From positions 1-64,000 of the forward strand of contig NZ_RXHU01000066.1 in the NCBI RefSeq assembly GCF_003955665.1: a stretch of DNA of 64,000 nt, read 5' to 3'. Position 1 is the first letter of the stretch, and the number at the start of each line of letters is the position of its first letter. Position numbers and translations under genes: made by a program. Below, piece after piece: positions 1 through 9,423 of the stretch. Below the pieces are notes generated by a model. That model did not search any database and was not told the origin of the DNA. It worked only from the letters and a program-made list of their open reading frames with translations. The stretch is from Paenibacillus whitsoniae. GTDB taxonomy: Bacteria; Bacillota; Bacilli; Paenibacillales; NBRC-103111.

Positions 1-3000
1 CGGATCGCCTGGTTGCCGAGTATTGGAGCCTCTTCATGGAGTGGCTGCAACGGGAAGTTCCGTCCATTAACGGGTGGATGGCCAAGGCGAGAGTTGACGT
101 GCAGGGTACGCAGGTATCATTGATGTTGCTCGATAACATCGGGCTTGAACTGGCTCGGAAGAAAAACATCGACATGTATATCAGGAACTTTTTTCATAAC
201 TATTTTCAAACGGAATTATCTGTGAAGTATTCGCTCAGCGATGCGTCGGAAACCGAAGCGGAGTATGAGAAGTTCGCCAAACAGCGCGCTGAAGGGGAAA
301 AATCGTTCACGCAAGAAATCATGATGTCGATTGAGATGGAGGAAGAAGATACCCTCGTTTCGGATGACGAGCTGAAGCTGGTCATGGGCTACGAAATCAA
401 AGAGGTTCCGACGCCGCTCAAAGACATTCAGGAAGAAGAAAAGAAAATTACCGTGCAAGGAACGGTTTTCGGCCTGGAAGTCAAGGAACTGCGGAACGGC
501 AATACGCTGTTCTCCTTTAACCTCACCGATTTTACGGATTCCATGGCGATGAAGATGTTCGCGAAGACGAAGGAAGACGTCAAGATCCTCAGCCTTCTGT
601 CGAACGGGACGTGGGTGCGCGCCAGAGGGAAAGTCGAGTATGACCGCTTTATGCAAGTCCCTGAGCTGGTTATGATTCCGAACGACTTGACGGAAGTCAT
701 GGCGCCGAAGGACCGCATGGACGATGCCGAGGAGAAGCGGGTCGAGTTCCATCTGCATACGAATATGAGCACGATGGATGCTTTGACTCCTGTGGACCAG
801 CTCGTGAAGACGGCTGCCAAATGGGGCCATAAAGCGATTGCGATTACCGACCACAGCAACATTCAGTGTTACCCGGATGCGGGCAAAGCGGCGAAAAAAC
901 ACGGTATTAAAGTTATCTACGGCCTAGAAGCCAATGTCGTGAACGATGCCGTTCCAATTGTCATGAATCCGATTGATATCGAAATGAAGCAAGGCACGTA
1001 TGTCATCTTCGACGTGGAGACGACGGGGCTCTCGGTGACGAATAATAAAATTATCGAGCTCGCCGGCGTCAAAATGCAGGACGGGAAAGAAATCGACCGG
1101 TTTGCAACGTTTATTAATCCGCATGAACGAATTCCATACAACATTCAACAACTTACGAACATTACGGATGAAATGGTCGCGGATGCGCCGGATATCGAAG
1201 AAGAGCTGCCAAAGTTCATTGAATTTGTCGGCGACAGCATCTTGGTTGCGCATAACGCGCGCTTCGATATGGGCTTTTTGCAGGCAAACCTGAAGCGCAT
1301 GGGACTGCCGGAAGTGAATAATCCCGTACTCGATACGCTGGAGCTTGCTCGATTCCTGTTCCCGGCTATGAAAAATCACCGATTGAACACACTCTCGGAC
1401 AAGTTCAAGGTTAGCCTTGACAATCATCACCGTGCGATCGACGATTCGATTGCGCTGGGCTTCGTTTTATTTCATTTGATTAATGAGGCCTATGATCGGC
1501 AAATCGTCTCCTTGGCGAAACTCAACGATTATGTCGGTAAGGACTTATCGAATCAGCGTCCGTTCCACTGCTGTATTTATGCACAGAATGCGGTGGGCAA
1601 GAAAAATTTATTCAGACTGATCTCATTATCTCATACAACTTATTTGCAACGTTCCGCAACGATTCCGAAAAGTGTGCTCGTCGAGCATCGAGAGGGGCTT
1701 CTCATTACCTCCGGTTGCGAAAAAGGTGAGTTTTTCGAGGCTGTGCTTAACAAATCGATCGAGGAAGCCGAACAGGTTTCTGAGTTCTACGATATTCTGG
1801 AGATTCAACCCGTCAGTTATAACATGCATCTGGTCGAAAAGGGGCTCGTCGGAAGCGCCGAAGACCTGGAAAACGCCGTCCGCCGTGTGTGCGAAATCGG
1901 AGCCAAAACCGGCAAGCCAGTGATTGCGACAGGCAACGTGCACTACCTGCATCCGCGAGAAAAAGTGTGCCGTGACATTACGATTAACGGGATTACCGGC
2001 TTTAGTCCGCTCAAGGGCACCAAAAAGCCTGATGCACATTTTCGGACGACGAAGGAAATGCTACAGGAGTTTATGTTCCTTGGCGATGAAAAAGCGCATG
2101 AGGTTGTCATTCGCAATACGAACGAGCTGGCGGACCGCTTCGAAGTGATCGAGCTGTTCCCGGACAAATTGTTTACACCGATTATTGAAGGCGCAGACGA
2201 TGAAATTCGGACGACGTGCTACAATACGGCGAAAAGCATCTACGGCGAAGAGCTGCCGGAAGTGATCGTGGCGCGGCTTGAAAAAGAGCTTGTGCCGATC
2301 ATCAAATACGGCTTCTCCGCGAACTATCTCATCTCTGAACGACTCGTGAAAAAATCGAATGCGGACGGCTACCTTGTAGGATCCCGGGGATCCGTAGGCT
2401 CATCCGTCGTTGCGATGATGCTCGGCATCTCCGAAGTTAATCCGCTGCCGCCGCATTACATTTGCTACAGCTGCCAGCACAGCGAATGGTTCCTGGATGG
2501 CAGTGTGCCGAGCGGATTCGACTTGCCGAACAAAGTTTGTCCGAACTGCGGCGAGCCGATGAAAGGCGACGGGCATGACATTCCGTTCGAAACGTTCCTT
2601 GGTTTTAAAGGGGACAAAGTTCCCGATATTGACCTTAACTTCTCCGGCGAATATCAGCCTGTGGCGCACAACTACACGAAAGTTCTGTTCGGCGAAAAGA
2701 GTGTATTCCGTGCCGGAACGATCGGTACAGTAGCGGAGAAGACGGCATTCGGCTTCGTGAAAAAATACGAAGAGGAAATCGGCGCGAAATGGCGCGGCGC
2801 CGAACTTAATCGTTTAGCTGCCGGCTGTACGGGCGTCAAGCGGAGTACGGGCCAGCATCCCGGCGGGATCGTCGTCGTGCCGGATTATATGGAAGTCGAC
2901 GACATTACCCCGGTGCAATTCCCGGCCGACGATAAAAATTCCGAGTGGATGACCACGCACTTCGATTACCACGCCTTTGACGCGAATTTGCTCAAACTCG

Positions 3001-4049
3001 ATATTCTGGGACACGACGATCCGACCATGATGCGGATGCTGCAGGATTTAACGGGCATCGATCCAACGACCTTGCCGATGAACGATGCGAAGGCGATGAG
3101 TATTTTCTCCTCGACGGAAGCGCTCGGCGTGACGCCGGAGCAAATTCGCTCCCCGGTAGCCACGTATGGCGTTCCCGAAATGGGGACAAAATTCGTGCGC
3201 CAGATGCTGCAAGAGACGCAGCCGAGTTCGTTTGCCGATTTACTGCAGATTTCGGGATTGTCGCACGGAACAGGTGTTTGGCTTGGCAATGCGCAGGAGC
3301 TGATCAAGAAAGGCATCTGCAACATTAAGACGGTTATCGGTTGTCGTGACGATATTATGCTCTATCTGATTTATAAGGCCGGCATGGATGCAGGCCTGGC
3401 GTTTAAAATTACGGAAAGCGTGCGGAAAGGGAAAGGGCTCACAGACGAGTGGAAGGAAGAGATGAAGCGCTGCAACGTGCCGGCGTGGTACATCGAATCC
3501 TGCGAGCGCATCGAGTACATGTTCCCGAAAGCTCACGCCGCCGCTTACGTTATTTCCGCGGTGCGTACCGCGTATTTCAAGGTGTACCATCCGATTGCCT
3601 ACTATGCGACTTATTTTAGCGTTCGGGCGGCGGACTTTGATTTGGACCTGCTGTGTCAAGGCTACGATGCAATTCTGAAGCGGCTGATCGAGATCGAGGA
3701 GAAGGGCTTCCAGGCGCTGCCGAAAGAAAAAGCGATGATTTCGATTCTCGAAATGGCGCTGGAAATGACGGCTCGCGGCTTCAGTTTCAAGCCGATCGAC
3801 ATTTACCGCTCACATGCGACAAAGTTCATCATCGACGGTGATTCGCTGATCCCACCGTTTGCCGCACTGTCCGGCATCGGTGAGAACGCGGCGAAGAACA
3901 TTGCGGCCGCGAAGGAAGAAGGCGGCGATTTCCTCTCTATCGAGGATTTCCAGAATCGGTCGAAGGCGTCCAAAACCGTCATCGAAATGTTAAACAGCAT
4001 GGGCTGCTTCCGCGGTTTGCCGGAGTCGAATCAATTGTCCTTGTTCTAA
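1..4049 (+). CDS. polC: DNA polymerase III alpha subunit PolC, 5'-truncated by the window edge
   Basis: Replicative polymerase of low-GC Gram-positives. The reading frame is open from base 3, so the visible part (about 1,348 codons) lacks roughly the first 90 residues of a usual 1,430-1,440 residue PolC. Domains in order: an OB-fold region; a PHP domain starting at FHLHTNMSTMDAL (near base 750); the inserted DEDD 3'-5' proofreading exonuclease beginning at FDVETTGLS (near base 1006); the rest of PHP; then the C-family polymerase core with the GSRGSVGSS and PDIDLNFSGEY motifs. The zinc-binding pairs CYSC and CPNC (near 2465-2560) are PolC hallmarks that DnaE lacks. The gene ends with a typical hydrophobic/acidic tail. 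The exonuclease inserted in PHP and the zinc site make the assignment secure. A new promoter lies in the gap before rimP. Confidence 0.98.
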   Translation, partial: DRLVAEYWSLFMEWLQREVPSINGWMAKARVDVQGTQVSLMLLDNIGLELARKKNIDMYIRNFFHNYFQTELSVKYSLSDASETEAEYEKFAKQRAEGEKSFTQEIMMSIEMEEEDTLVSDDELKLVMGYEIKEVPTPLKDIQEEEKKITVQGTVFGLEVKELRNGNTLFSFNLTDFTDSMAMKMFAKTKEDVKILSLLSNGTWVRARGKVEYDRFMQVPELVMIPNDLTEVMAPKDRMDDAEEKRVEFHLHTNMSTMDALTPVDQLVKTAAKWGHKAIAITDHSNIQCYPDAGKAAKKHGIKVIYGLEANVVNDAVPIVMNPIDIEMKQGTYVIFDVETTGLSVTNNKIIELAGVKMQDGKEIDRFATFINPHERIPYNIQQLTNITDEMVADAPDIEEELPKFIEFVGDSILVAHNARFDMGFLQANLKRMGLPEVNNPVLDTLELARFLFPAMKNHRLNTLSDKFKVSLDNHHRAIDDSIALGFVLFHLINEAYDRQIVSLAKLNDYVGKDLSNQRPFHCCIYAQNAVGKKNLFRLISLSHTTYLQRSATIPKSVLVEHREGLLITSGCEKGEFFEAVLNKSIEEAEQVSEFYDILEIQPVSYNMHLVEKGLVGSAEDLENAVRRVCEIGAKTGKPVIATGNVHYLHPREKVCRDITINGITGFSPLKGTKKPDAHFRTTKEMLQEFMFLGDEKAHEVVIRNTNELADRFEVIELFPDKLFTPIIEGADDEIRTTCYNTAKSIYGEELPEVIVARLEKELVPIIKYGFSANYLISERLVKKSNADGYLVGSRGSVGSSVVAMMLGISEVNPLPPHYICYSCQHSEWFLDGSVPSGFDLPNKVCPNCGEPMKGDGHDIPFETFLGFKGDKVPDIDLNFSGEYQPVAHNYTKVLFGEKSVFRAGTIGTVAEKTAFGFVKKYEEEIGAKWRGAELNRLAAGCTGVKRSTGQHPGGIVVVPDYMEVDDITPVQFPADDKNSEWMTTHFDYHAFDANLLKLDILGHDDPTMMRMLQDLTGIDPTTLPMNDAKAMSIFSSTEALGVTPEQIRSPVATYGVPEMGTKFVRQMLQETQPSSFADLLQISGLSHGTGVWLGNAQELIKKGICNIKTVIGCRDDIMLYLIYKAGMDAGLAFKITESVRKGKGLTDEWKEEMKRCNVPAWYIESCERIEYMFPKAHAAAYVISAVRTAYFKVYHPIAYYATYFSVRAADFDLDLLCQGYDAILKRLIEIEEKGFQALPKEKAMISILEMALEMTARGFSFKPIDIYRSHATKFIIDGDSLIPPFAALSGIGENAAKNIAAAKEEGGDFLSIEDFQNRSKASKTVIEMLNSMGCFRGLPESNQLSLF

Positions 4050-4084
4050 CCCCTGTCAAGTGAAAATCGTTTACAAGTTTGCTA

Positions 4085-4114
4085 TTGTAATGCAAAACAA
4101 GGTTATGGTATAAT
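4085..4114 (+). promoter_or_regulatory. Sigma-A promoter of the rimP-nusA-infB operon
   Basis: TTGTAA (4085-4090), an 18-base spacer and TATAAT (4109-4114), with an upstream TG giving an extended -10 (TGGTATAAT). It sits in the 191-base gap between polC and rimP and is the only strong promoter I see before the translation operon. Confidence 0.75.
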
Positions 4115-4153
4115 TTTTCTTGGCAATAATGAGGATTATCATCTTGTGATTAG

Positions 4154-4184
4154 AGAGTGGGGCAACCCACTCTTTACATTTTGA
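4154..4184 (+). terminator. Leader hairpin/attenuator upstream of rimP
   Basis: AGAGTGGG (4154-4161), a GCAA tetraloop and CCCACTCT (4166-4173) form a perfect 8-bp stem, followed by an interrupted T-rich run (TTTACATTTT). It lies about 30 bases downstream of the promoter and about 60 bases before rimP. In B. subtilis NusA autoregulates this operon by NusA-stimulated termination in the same leader. The weak U-tract here would suit such a terminator, but that is inference from position and shape. Confidence 0.65.
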
Positions 4185-4240
4185 TATAGGACTTTTTCGG
4201 GTGCATCGAGAGAAAGTCGAATTTAGGAGGGTCATGGCCA

Positions 4241-4705
4241 TTGGCTACGCAAGGGCAAATCAAATCCATTATTGAGGACATGCTGAAGCAATATTTCGAG
4301 GACAACGGATTTGAGCTCGTGGATGTCGAGTATGTCAAGGAAGGCAGCAATTGGTTCCTTCGTGTCTATGCTGACAAAGAAGGCGGTATTGATATAGATG
4401 ATTGCGGCCGCATCAGCGAATTTTTAAGCGGGAAGCTGGATGAGAAAGATCCGATTCCGGATGCGTATTTCCTGGAAGTTTCTTCGCCTGGGGCGGAACG
4501 TCCGCTTAAGAAGCCGCAAGATTTTTATAAAGCCGTAAACAGTCATGTCTTTGTGACGACCTACGAGCCGATCGACGGCGCCAAAGAGTTCGAAGGACGC
4601 TTGCTGTCCTATGATGAAGAAACGCTCATTATCGAATTCGGCAAAAAGAAAGTCAGTGTTCCGGCTGCCAAACTGGCAAGCGCGCGCCTGGCGATTGTCT
4701 TTTAG
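4241..4705 (+). CDS. rimP: Ribosome maturation factor RimP
   Basis: 154-residue protein needed for late 30S subunit maturation (YlxS in Bacillus). The N-terminal half carries the RimP alpha/beta domain (FELVDVEYVKEGSNWFLRV; DIDDCGRISEFLS; YFLEVSSPGAERPL). The C-terminal half is the SH3-like domain (EGRLLSYDEETLIIEF). The start is taken as TTG at 4241, 10 bases after AGGAGG (4225-4230). An ATG at 4234 is in another frame and gives no family match. First gene of the operon; nusA follows after 34 bases. Confidence 0.95.
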   Translation: MATQGQIKSIIEDMLKQYFEDNGFELVDVEYVKEGSNWFLRVYADKEGGIDIDDCGRISEFLSGKLDEKDPIPDAYFLEVSSPGAERPLKKPQDFYKAVNSHVFVTTYEPIDGAKEFEGRLLSYDEETLIIEFGKKKVSVPAAKLASARLAIVF

Positions 4706-4739
4706 GATTGCATTTATTGAAAGGGGGGACTCAGTTCAA

Positions 4740-5837
4740 ATGAATTCAGATTTTATCGAAGCGCTGTCGGAAATTGAACGTGAGAAAGGGATTTCGAAGG
4801 AGTTATTGATCGACGCCATCGAAGCGGCGATGATTTCCAGCTATAAGCGCAATTTTAATACGGCACAAAATGTGCGCGTGGATATTAACCGGAACACGGG
4901 TCTCATTAAAGTTTTTGCGCGTAAAACCGTAACGGAAGATGTGCTTGACCCGCGTCTGGAAATTTCGCTTGATGCAGCACGTGAAATTAATCCGAACTAT
5001 CAAATGGAAGATATTGTGGAGATTGAAGTGACACCTCGCGACTTCGGCCGCATCGCCGCGCAAACGGCGAAGCAGGTTGTCACGCAGCGGATTCGCGAAG
5101 CGGAGCGCGGCTTGATCTACAATGCGTTCATTGACAAGGAAGAGGATATCGTGACCGGTATTCTTCAGCGCCAAGATCAACGCAACATCTATGTGGACTT
5201 GGGCAAGGTGGAGGCGGTGCTTCCGCTGACGGAGCTCATGCCAACCGACAAGTTCAAACAGGGAGACCGTATCAAAGCGTATATTACCAAAGTGGAAAAT
5301 ACGACAAAAGGGCCTCAAATTGTGCTGTCGAGAACGCATCCGGGGCTGCTCAAGCGTCTTTTCGAACTTGAGGTGCCGGAGATTTTCGACGGCGTTGTAG
5401 AAATTCGTTCCGTAGCGCGCGAAGCGGGCTTCCGTTCCAAAATTGCCGTGCATTCCCGCAATCCTGAGGTTGATCCGGTCGGCTCCTGCGTCGGTCCGAA
5501 AGGACTTCGCGTTCAAACGATCGTGACAGAGCTTCGGGGCGAGAAGATCGACATCGTCCGCTGGATGGAAAGCGTGGAAGAGTATGTGGCGAATGCGCTG
5601 AGCCCTTCCAAAGTGCTGGAAGTTCAAATTCACGAGAGTGAGAAGATGGCGCGCGTTATCGTACCTGATTATCAACTTTCGCTTGCAATCGGAATTAAAG
5701 GTCAGAATGCGCGGCTGGCTGCCAAGCTGACGGGCTGGAAAATCGACATCAAGAGCGAGACGCAAGCCGAGCAAGAATTCGGCAGAGCGAAAACGTATAC
5801 TGGAGAAATGCATCAGGATTCCGTAAGCATTGACTAA
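4740..5837 (+). CDS. nusA: Transcription termination/antitermination protein NusA
   Basis: 365 residues, the short Gram-positive form without the C-terminal acidic repeats of E. coli NusA. The order is an N-terminal RNA-polymerase-binding domain (MNSDFIEALSEIEREKGISK), an S1 domain (IYVDLGKVEAVLPLTELMP and following) and two KH domains (GSCVGPKGLRVQTIVTEL; AIGIKGQNARLAAKLTGW). It binds RNA polymerase and nascent RNA, promoting pausing and intrinsic termination. The open frame extends upstream into rimP, but the ATG at 4740, about 9 bases after an AAAGGGGGG site, gives the family N-terminus. It probably feeds back on the leader hairpin at 4154-4184. Confidence 0.97.
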   Translation: MNSDFIEALSEIEREKGISKELLIDAIEAAMISSYKRNFNTAQNVRVDINRNTGLIKVFARKTVTEDVLDPRLEISLDAAREINPNYQMEDIVEIEVTPRDFGRIAAQTAKQVVTQRIREAERGLIYNAFIDKEEDIVTGILQRQDQRNIYVDLGKVEAVLPLTELMPTDKFKQGDRIKAYITKVENTTKGPQIVLSRTHPGLLKRLFELEVPEIFDGVVEIRSVAREAGFRSKIAVHSRNPEVDPVGSCVGPKGLRVQTIVTELRGEKIDIVRWMESVEEYVANALSPSKVLEVQIHESEKMARVIVPDYQLSLAIGIKGQNARLAAKLTGWKIDIKSETQAEQEFGRAKTYTGEMHQDSVSID

Positions 5838-5866
5838 GGAAGTGCCGGAAGCAAGGGGTGAGCGTA

Positions 5867-6184
5867 ATGAAGCAGAGAAAAATCCCTCTGAGAAAATGCG
5901 TAGCCTGTCAGGAAATGATGCCGAAGAGGGACCTTATCCGCGTCGTTAAGACGCCTGAGGATGACATTCTCATTGACCTGAAAGGGAAGAAGTCCGGGCG
6001 CGGCGCCTACCTGTGCGGGAAAGTTTCGTGTTTTAAACTAGCGAAGAAGAGCAAAGCCCTGGATCGTGCGCTCAAGCATACGGTGGGGCCTGATATTTAC
6101 GATCAGCTCGAACAAGACTTTATTCGGGTGGAAGACGAGTTCCTCGCTTCTAAAGCGGAGGGGGACGACGAAGATGAATCCTAA
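5867..6184 (+). CDS. rnpM: RNase P modulator RnpM (YlxR family)
   Basis: Small basic protein of about 105 residues. The conserved N-terminal block RKCVACQEMMPKRDLIRVV and the GKKSGRGAYLC turn define the YlxR family. In B. subtilis YlxR has been reported to bind RNase P RNA and modulate RNase P. The ATG at 5867, spaced 7-8 bases from AAGGGGTG, is preferred over an in-frame GTG at 5858 that overlaps the ribosome site. The acidic tail (EGDDEDES) overlaps the next gene by 11 bases, so the two are translationally coupled. Confidence 0.93.
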   Translation: MKQRKIPLRKCVACQEMMPKRDLIRVVKTPEDDILIDLKGKKSGRGAYLCGKVSCFKLAKKSKALDRALKHTVGPDIYDQLEQDFIRVEDEFLASKAEGDDEDES

Positions 6185-6503
6185 GCTGCTGAATCAACTG
6201 GGACTTGCGATGCGGGCAGGCAAACTTGTCACCGGCGACGAAGGCGTATTGAAGGCCATTCGCTCGGGAGAAGCCAAATTGGTTGTCATGGCAGCCGATG
6301 CGTCTGCCAATACGCGGAAGAAGTTTCAGGATAAGTGTCAGTTTTATGGGGTGCCTCTCATGGAAACGGGGACGAAATTCGAGTTGGGTCGCAGCATTGG
6401 GAAGGAAATGCGTGTCACCATCGGCGTTACGGACGTAGGCTTCGCGCAGATGCTGCAGAAGAGTCAAGAAATTCCTGCGGAGGTGAAACATATTGACCAA
6501 TAA
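6174..6503 (+). CDS. rplGA: L7Ae/L30e-family ribosomal protein YlxQ
   Basis: 109 residues of the L7Ae/L30e/S12e/Gadd45 RNA-binding fold; members bind kink-turn RNA. The features are NQLGLAMRAGKLVTGDEGVLKAI at the start, VVMAADASANTRKKFQDKC in the middle and LGRSIGKEMRVTIGVTD. The open frame continues upstream, but the ATG at 6174 gives the family N-terminus (MNPKLLNQLG). It overlaps rnpM and infB by 11 bases each, a fully coupled arrangement. The symbol follows B. subtilis usage. Confidence 0.93.
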   Translation: MNPKLLNQLGLAMRAGKLVTGDEGVLKAIRSGEAKLVVMAADASANTRKKFQDKCQFYGVPLMETGTKFELGRSIGKEMRVTIGVTDVGFAQMLQKSQEIPAEVKHIDQ

Positions 6504-9417
6504 TCAAGATAATAAAGACAATAAAACCCGCGTATATGAATACGCCAAGCAGCTCAATATGAGCAGCAAAGAGATTATTACGATTCTCAAACGTCTCAAT
6601 ATTCCTGTTAACAACCATATGAGCGTTATGGAAAATGATGCGGTAAACTCGGTTGAAAAGTTTTTTAGAGATATTAAAGCCAATGCGGCTGCCAAGCGAG
6701 CAGCTACGGACGGAGGAAATGTGAGTTCAACAACGACGAATCAGAATCCTGCATCGCAGGCTCAAGCACAAGAGAATAAAGGTGCAGCAGCGGCTCAGAA
6801 GCCGACTGCTTCCGAGACATCCAGCCAACAGACTGCTACAGGCGGTACTTCCGCTTCACAAGGGCAGTCGTCCCCCAGCAATGAACGTTCCAATTATCAA
6901 GGACGCGATCAGCGTTCCGGCGGTCAAGGCAATTATCAAGGCAATCGTTCCGGCGGTCAAGGCGGCCAGCGTTCTGGCGGCTATCAAGGTCAAGGGCAAG
7001 GCGGACGTCCGCAAGGCTCCGGTCAGGGCGGTCAGCGTACAGGCGGGTATCAGGGCCAAGGCGGCAACCGTTCCGGCAGCGGCTATCAAGGTCAAGGCGG
7101 CCAAGGATCTGGTCAAGGTGGTCAGCGTACTGGCGACCGTCCTCCGTTCCGTTCCGGCGAGAACCGTCCATCCGGCGGCGGCGGTTATAACAATCAACGC
7201 TCCGGCGGCGGCCAAGGGAACTACCAAGGCGGTCAAGGCGGCGGGAATTCCGGTCCGCGCAGAGAAGGCGGCGGCGGCTTTCAAGGTTCACGCCCGGCGT
7301 CGAGCGGCGCACCGAGCCCGAGCGTGACGCCTGCGGCATCAACCGGTCGTCCGCAAGGTCCTAACCGCGGTGCCGGCCCTAATCGGCAGAACAAGCCATA
7401 CGAGAGCCGTAACCATAACCAAAGCGGCAGACCTGTTGTTCAGGAAGCAAAGCCGCAATTCCATGTGGGCGCCAGCGCAGCGGAGCTTGATGATGCAGCG
7501 GCACGCGCTGGGGTTATTACGACGAAGAAATCCAAGCCTTCACCGAAGCGTTTTGACGACAACCGTCAAGGCGGCAACCGGAGTCAAGGCGGCTTCAAAG
7601 GGAATCAGCGCGGCAACCGCGGTCGTTACCAACCGGAACCGGTGAAGAAAGAGAAAATCGACAATACGCCGAAGAAAATTATCGTTCGCGGTACAATGAC
7701 TGTAGGGGAAACGGCAAAATTGCTTCATAAAGATGCTTCCGAAGTCATCAAAAAGCTTCTGATGCTCGGTACGATGGCAACAATTAATCAGGAGCTCGAT
7801 CTGGAAGCGATCGAACTGATTTCGTCCGAATTCGGCGTTGAAGTGGAAATTAAGATCAAAGTCGAAGAAGACAACTTTGAAACGTTCGAAGAAGTCGATG
7901 ATGAAGCTGATCTGCTTGAGCGTCCGCCGGTCGTCACCATTATGGGACACGTCGACCACGGGAAAACGACGCTTCTGGATGCGATCCGCAAAACGAGCGT
8001 AACCGAAGGCGAAGCCGGAGGCATCACGCAGCATATCGGTGCGTACCAAGTGGAAGTCAATCAGAAGAAAATTACGTTCCTCGATACGCCTGGTCACGAA
8101 GCGTTCACAACGATGCGTGCCCGCGGCGCACAAGTAACGGATATTACAATTATCGTCGTAGCTGCGGATGACGGCGTTATGCCGCAGACCGTAGAAGCGA
8201 TCAACCACGCGAAAGCGGCTAACGTGCCGATTATCGTAGCGGTCAACAAGATCGATAAAGAAGGCGCGAATCCGGATCAAATCAAACAGGCGCTTACCGC
8301 TTATGAGCTTGTACCGGAAGAGTGGGGCGGCGAGACGATTTTCTGCGAAATTTCCGCAAAACAGCGTATTGGCCTGGAAAACCTTCTTGAAATGATCTTG
8401 CTCGTTGCCGAAGTACAAGAATTCAAAGCGAACCCGAACAAACGTGCAAGAGGAACCGTTATCGAGGCTGAGCTCGATAAAGGCCGCGGTCCGGTGGCTC
8501 GCGTACTCATTCAACACGGTACGCTGAAAGTCGGGGACAGCTTCGTAGCGGGCGTATGTTTCGGTCGTGTCAGAGCGATGGTCAATGACAAAGGCAAGCG
8601 CGTGAAAGAAGCTGGACCGTCAACTCCAGTAGAAATTACGGGTCTAACCGAGGTTCCGCAAGCGGGGGATCCATTCCTTGCTTACGAAGACGAGCGCAAA
8701 GCGAGAGATATCGCAGACCGCCGCTCGATCAAGCTGCGTCAATCCGAAATGTCAGCGAATTCCCGCGTCACGCTGGATGACCTGTTCAAACATATTAAAG
8801 ACGGCGAAATCAAAGATCTGAACGTGATCATTAAAGGGGACGTTCAAGGTTCGGTTGAAGCGCTGAAGAGCTCGCTCGAGAAAATCGAAGTGGAAGGCGT
8901 TCGCGTTAAAATCCTCCACCATGGCGTTGGCGCGATTACGGAAACGGATGTCACCCTGGCGTCCGCATCCAATGCGATCATTATCGGCTTCAACGTGCGT
9001 CCGGAGCCTGCCGCGAAAGCGACAGCAGATCAGGAAAAAGTTGATATCCGTATGCACAACATCATTTACAACGTGATTGAAGAAATCGAGCAAGCGATGA
9101 AAGGCATGCTGGATCCGGTCTTCAAAGAAGTCGTTATCGGTACGGCTGAAGTACGCAACGTCTTCAAAATTACCGGCGCCGGCGTTATCGCGGGTTGTAT
9201 GGTTACCAACGGCAAAATCGCCCGGAATGCGCAAATGCGCCTGATCCGCAGCGGCATTGTCGTGCACGAAGGCAAGATCGATTCTTTGAAACGATTCAAA
9301 GACGATCAAAAAGAAGTTGCTCAAGGCTACGAGTGCGGTATATCTCTGGAGAAATACCATGATATTAAGGAGGGCGACATTATTGAAGCCTTCATCATGG
9401 AATCTGTGGAGAGGTGA
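6493..9417 (+). CDS. infB: Translation initiation factor IF-2 with long Gly/Gln/Arg-rich linker
   Basis: 974 residues. IF-2 is the GTPase that brings fMet-tRNA to the 30S P site and promotes subunit joining. An IF2 N-terminal domain (VYEYAKQLNMSSKEIITILK) is followed by a linker of over 300 residues dominated by G, Q, R, S and N. Then come a second IF2_N domain (MTVGETAKLLHKDASEVIKK), the G domain (GHVDHGKTT near residue 485, DTPGHE, NKID), domain II, domain III and the C-terminal fMet-tRNA-binding domain. B. subtilis IF-2 is about 716 residues; the extra length here is the linker. The TTG start at 6493 is 8 bases from GGAGGTG and overlaps ylxQ. The linker has several shadow frames on both strands. 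Confidence 0.97.
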   Translation: MTNNQDNKDNKTRVYEYAKQLNMSSKEIITILKRLNIPVNNHMSVMENDAVNSVEKFFRDIKANAAAKRAATDGGNVSSTTTNQNPASQAQAQENKGAAAAQKPTASETSSQQTATGGTSASQGQSSPSNERSNYQGRDQRSGGQGNYQGNRSGGQGGQRSGGYQGQGQGGRPQGSGQGGQRTGGYQGQGGNRSGSGYQGQGGQGSGQGGQRTGDRPPFRSGENRPSGGGGYNNQRSGGGQGNYQGGQGGGNSGPRREGGGGFQGSRPASSGAPSPSVTPAASTGRPQGPNRGAGPNRQNKPYESRNHNQSGRPVVQEAKPQFHVGASAAELDDAAARAGVITTKKSKPSPKRFDDNRQGGNRSQGGFKGNQRGNRGRYQPEPVKKEKIDNTPKKIIVRGTMTVGETAKLLHKDASEVIKKLLMLGTMATINQELDLEAIELISSEFGVEVEIKIKVEEDNFETFEEVDDEADLLERPPVVTIMGHVDHGKTTLLDAIRKTSVTEGEAGGITQHIGAYQVEVNQKKITFLDTPGHEAFTTMRARGAQVTDITIIVVAADDGVMPQTVEAINHAKAANVPIIVAVNKIDKEGANPDQIKQALTAYELVPEEWGGETIFCEISAKQRIGLENLLEMILLVAEVQEFKANPNKRARGTVIEAELDKGRGPVARVLIQHGTLKVGDSFVAGVCFGRVRAMVNDKGKRVKEAGPSTPVEITGLTEVPQAGDPFLAYEDERKARDIADRRSIKLRQSEMSANSRVTLDDLFKHIKDGEIKDLNVIIKGDVQGSVEALKSSLEKIEVEGVRVKILHHGVGAITETDVTLASASNAIIIGFNVRPEPAAKATADQEKVDIRMHNIIYNVIEEIEQAMKGMLDPVFKEVVIGTAEVRNVFKITGAGVIAGCMVTNGKIARNAQMRLIRSGIVVHEGKIDSLKRFKDDQKEVAQGYECGISLEKYHDIKEGDIIEAFIMESVER
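6890..7290 (+). repeat. Low-complexity RGG/GQG-type repeat tract inside infB
   Basis: Imperfect repeats of codons for GGQGG, QRSGG, GYQGQG and GNYQG units cover residues about 133-266 of IF-2. A second short patch (GGNRSQGGFKGNQRGNRGR) lies near 7570-7625. Repetition is visible in DNA as recurring ggcggtcaaggcggy and taycaaggycaaggc blocks. There is no spacer/repeat periodicity as in CRISPR. Confidence 0.85.
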
Positions 9418-9423
9418 TAACGC

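Noticed and set aside
4803..5813. 336-codon minus-strand open frame opposite nusA
   Set aside because: Shadow of nusA codon bias; composition rich in His/Arg/Asn without any domain.
6890..7290. CRISPR-like or tandem repeat array
   Set aside because: The units are variable, in frame and inside a gene; there are no unique spacers of constant length.
6782..7342. Long open frames in other phases and on the minus strand inside infB, one reading as an Ala/Val/Lys-rich protein
   Set aside because: They follow from the repetitive GGC/CAA/CGT codons of the IF-2 linker; no ribosome site and no family features.
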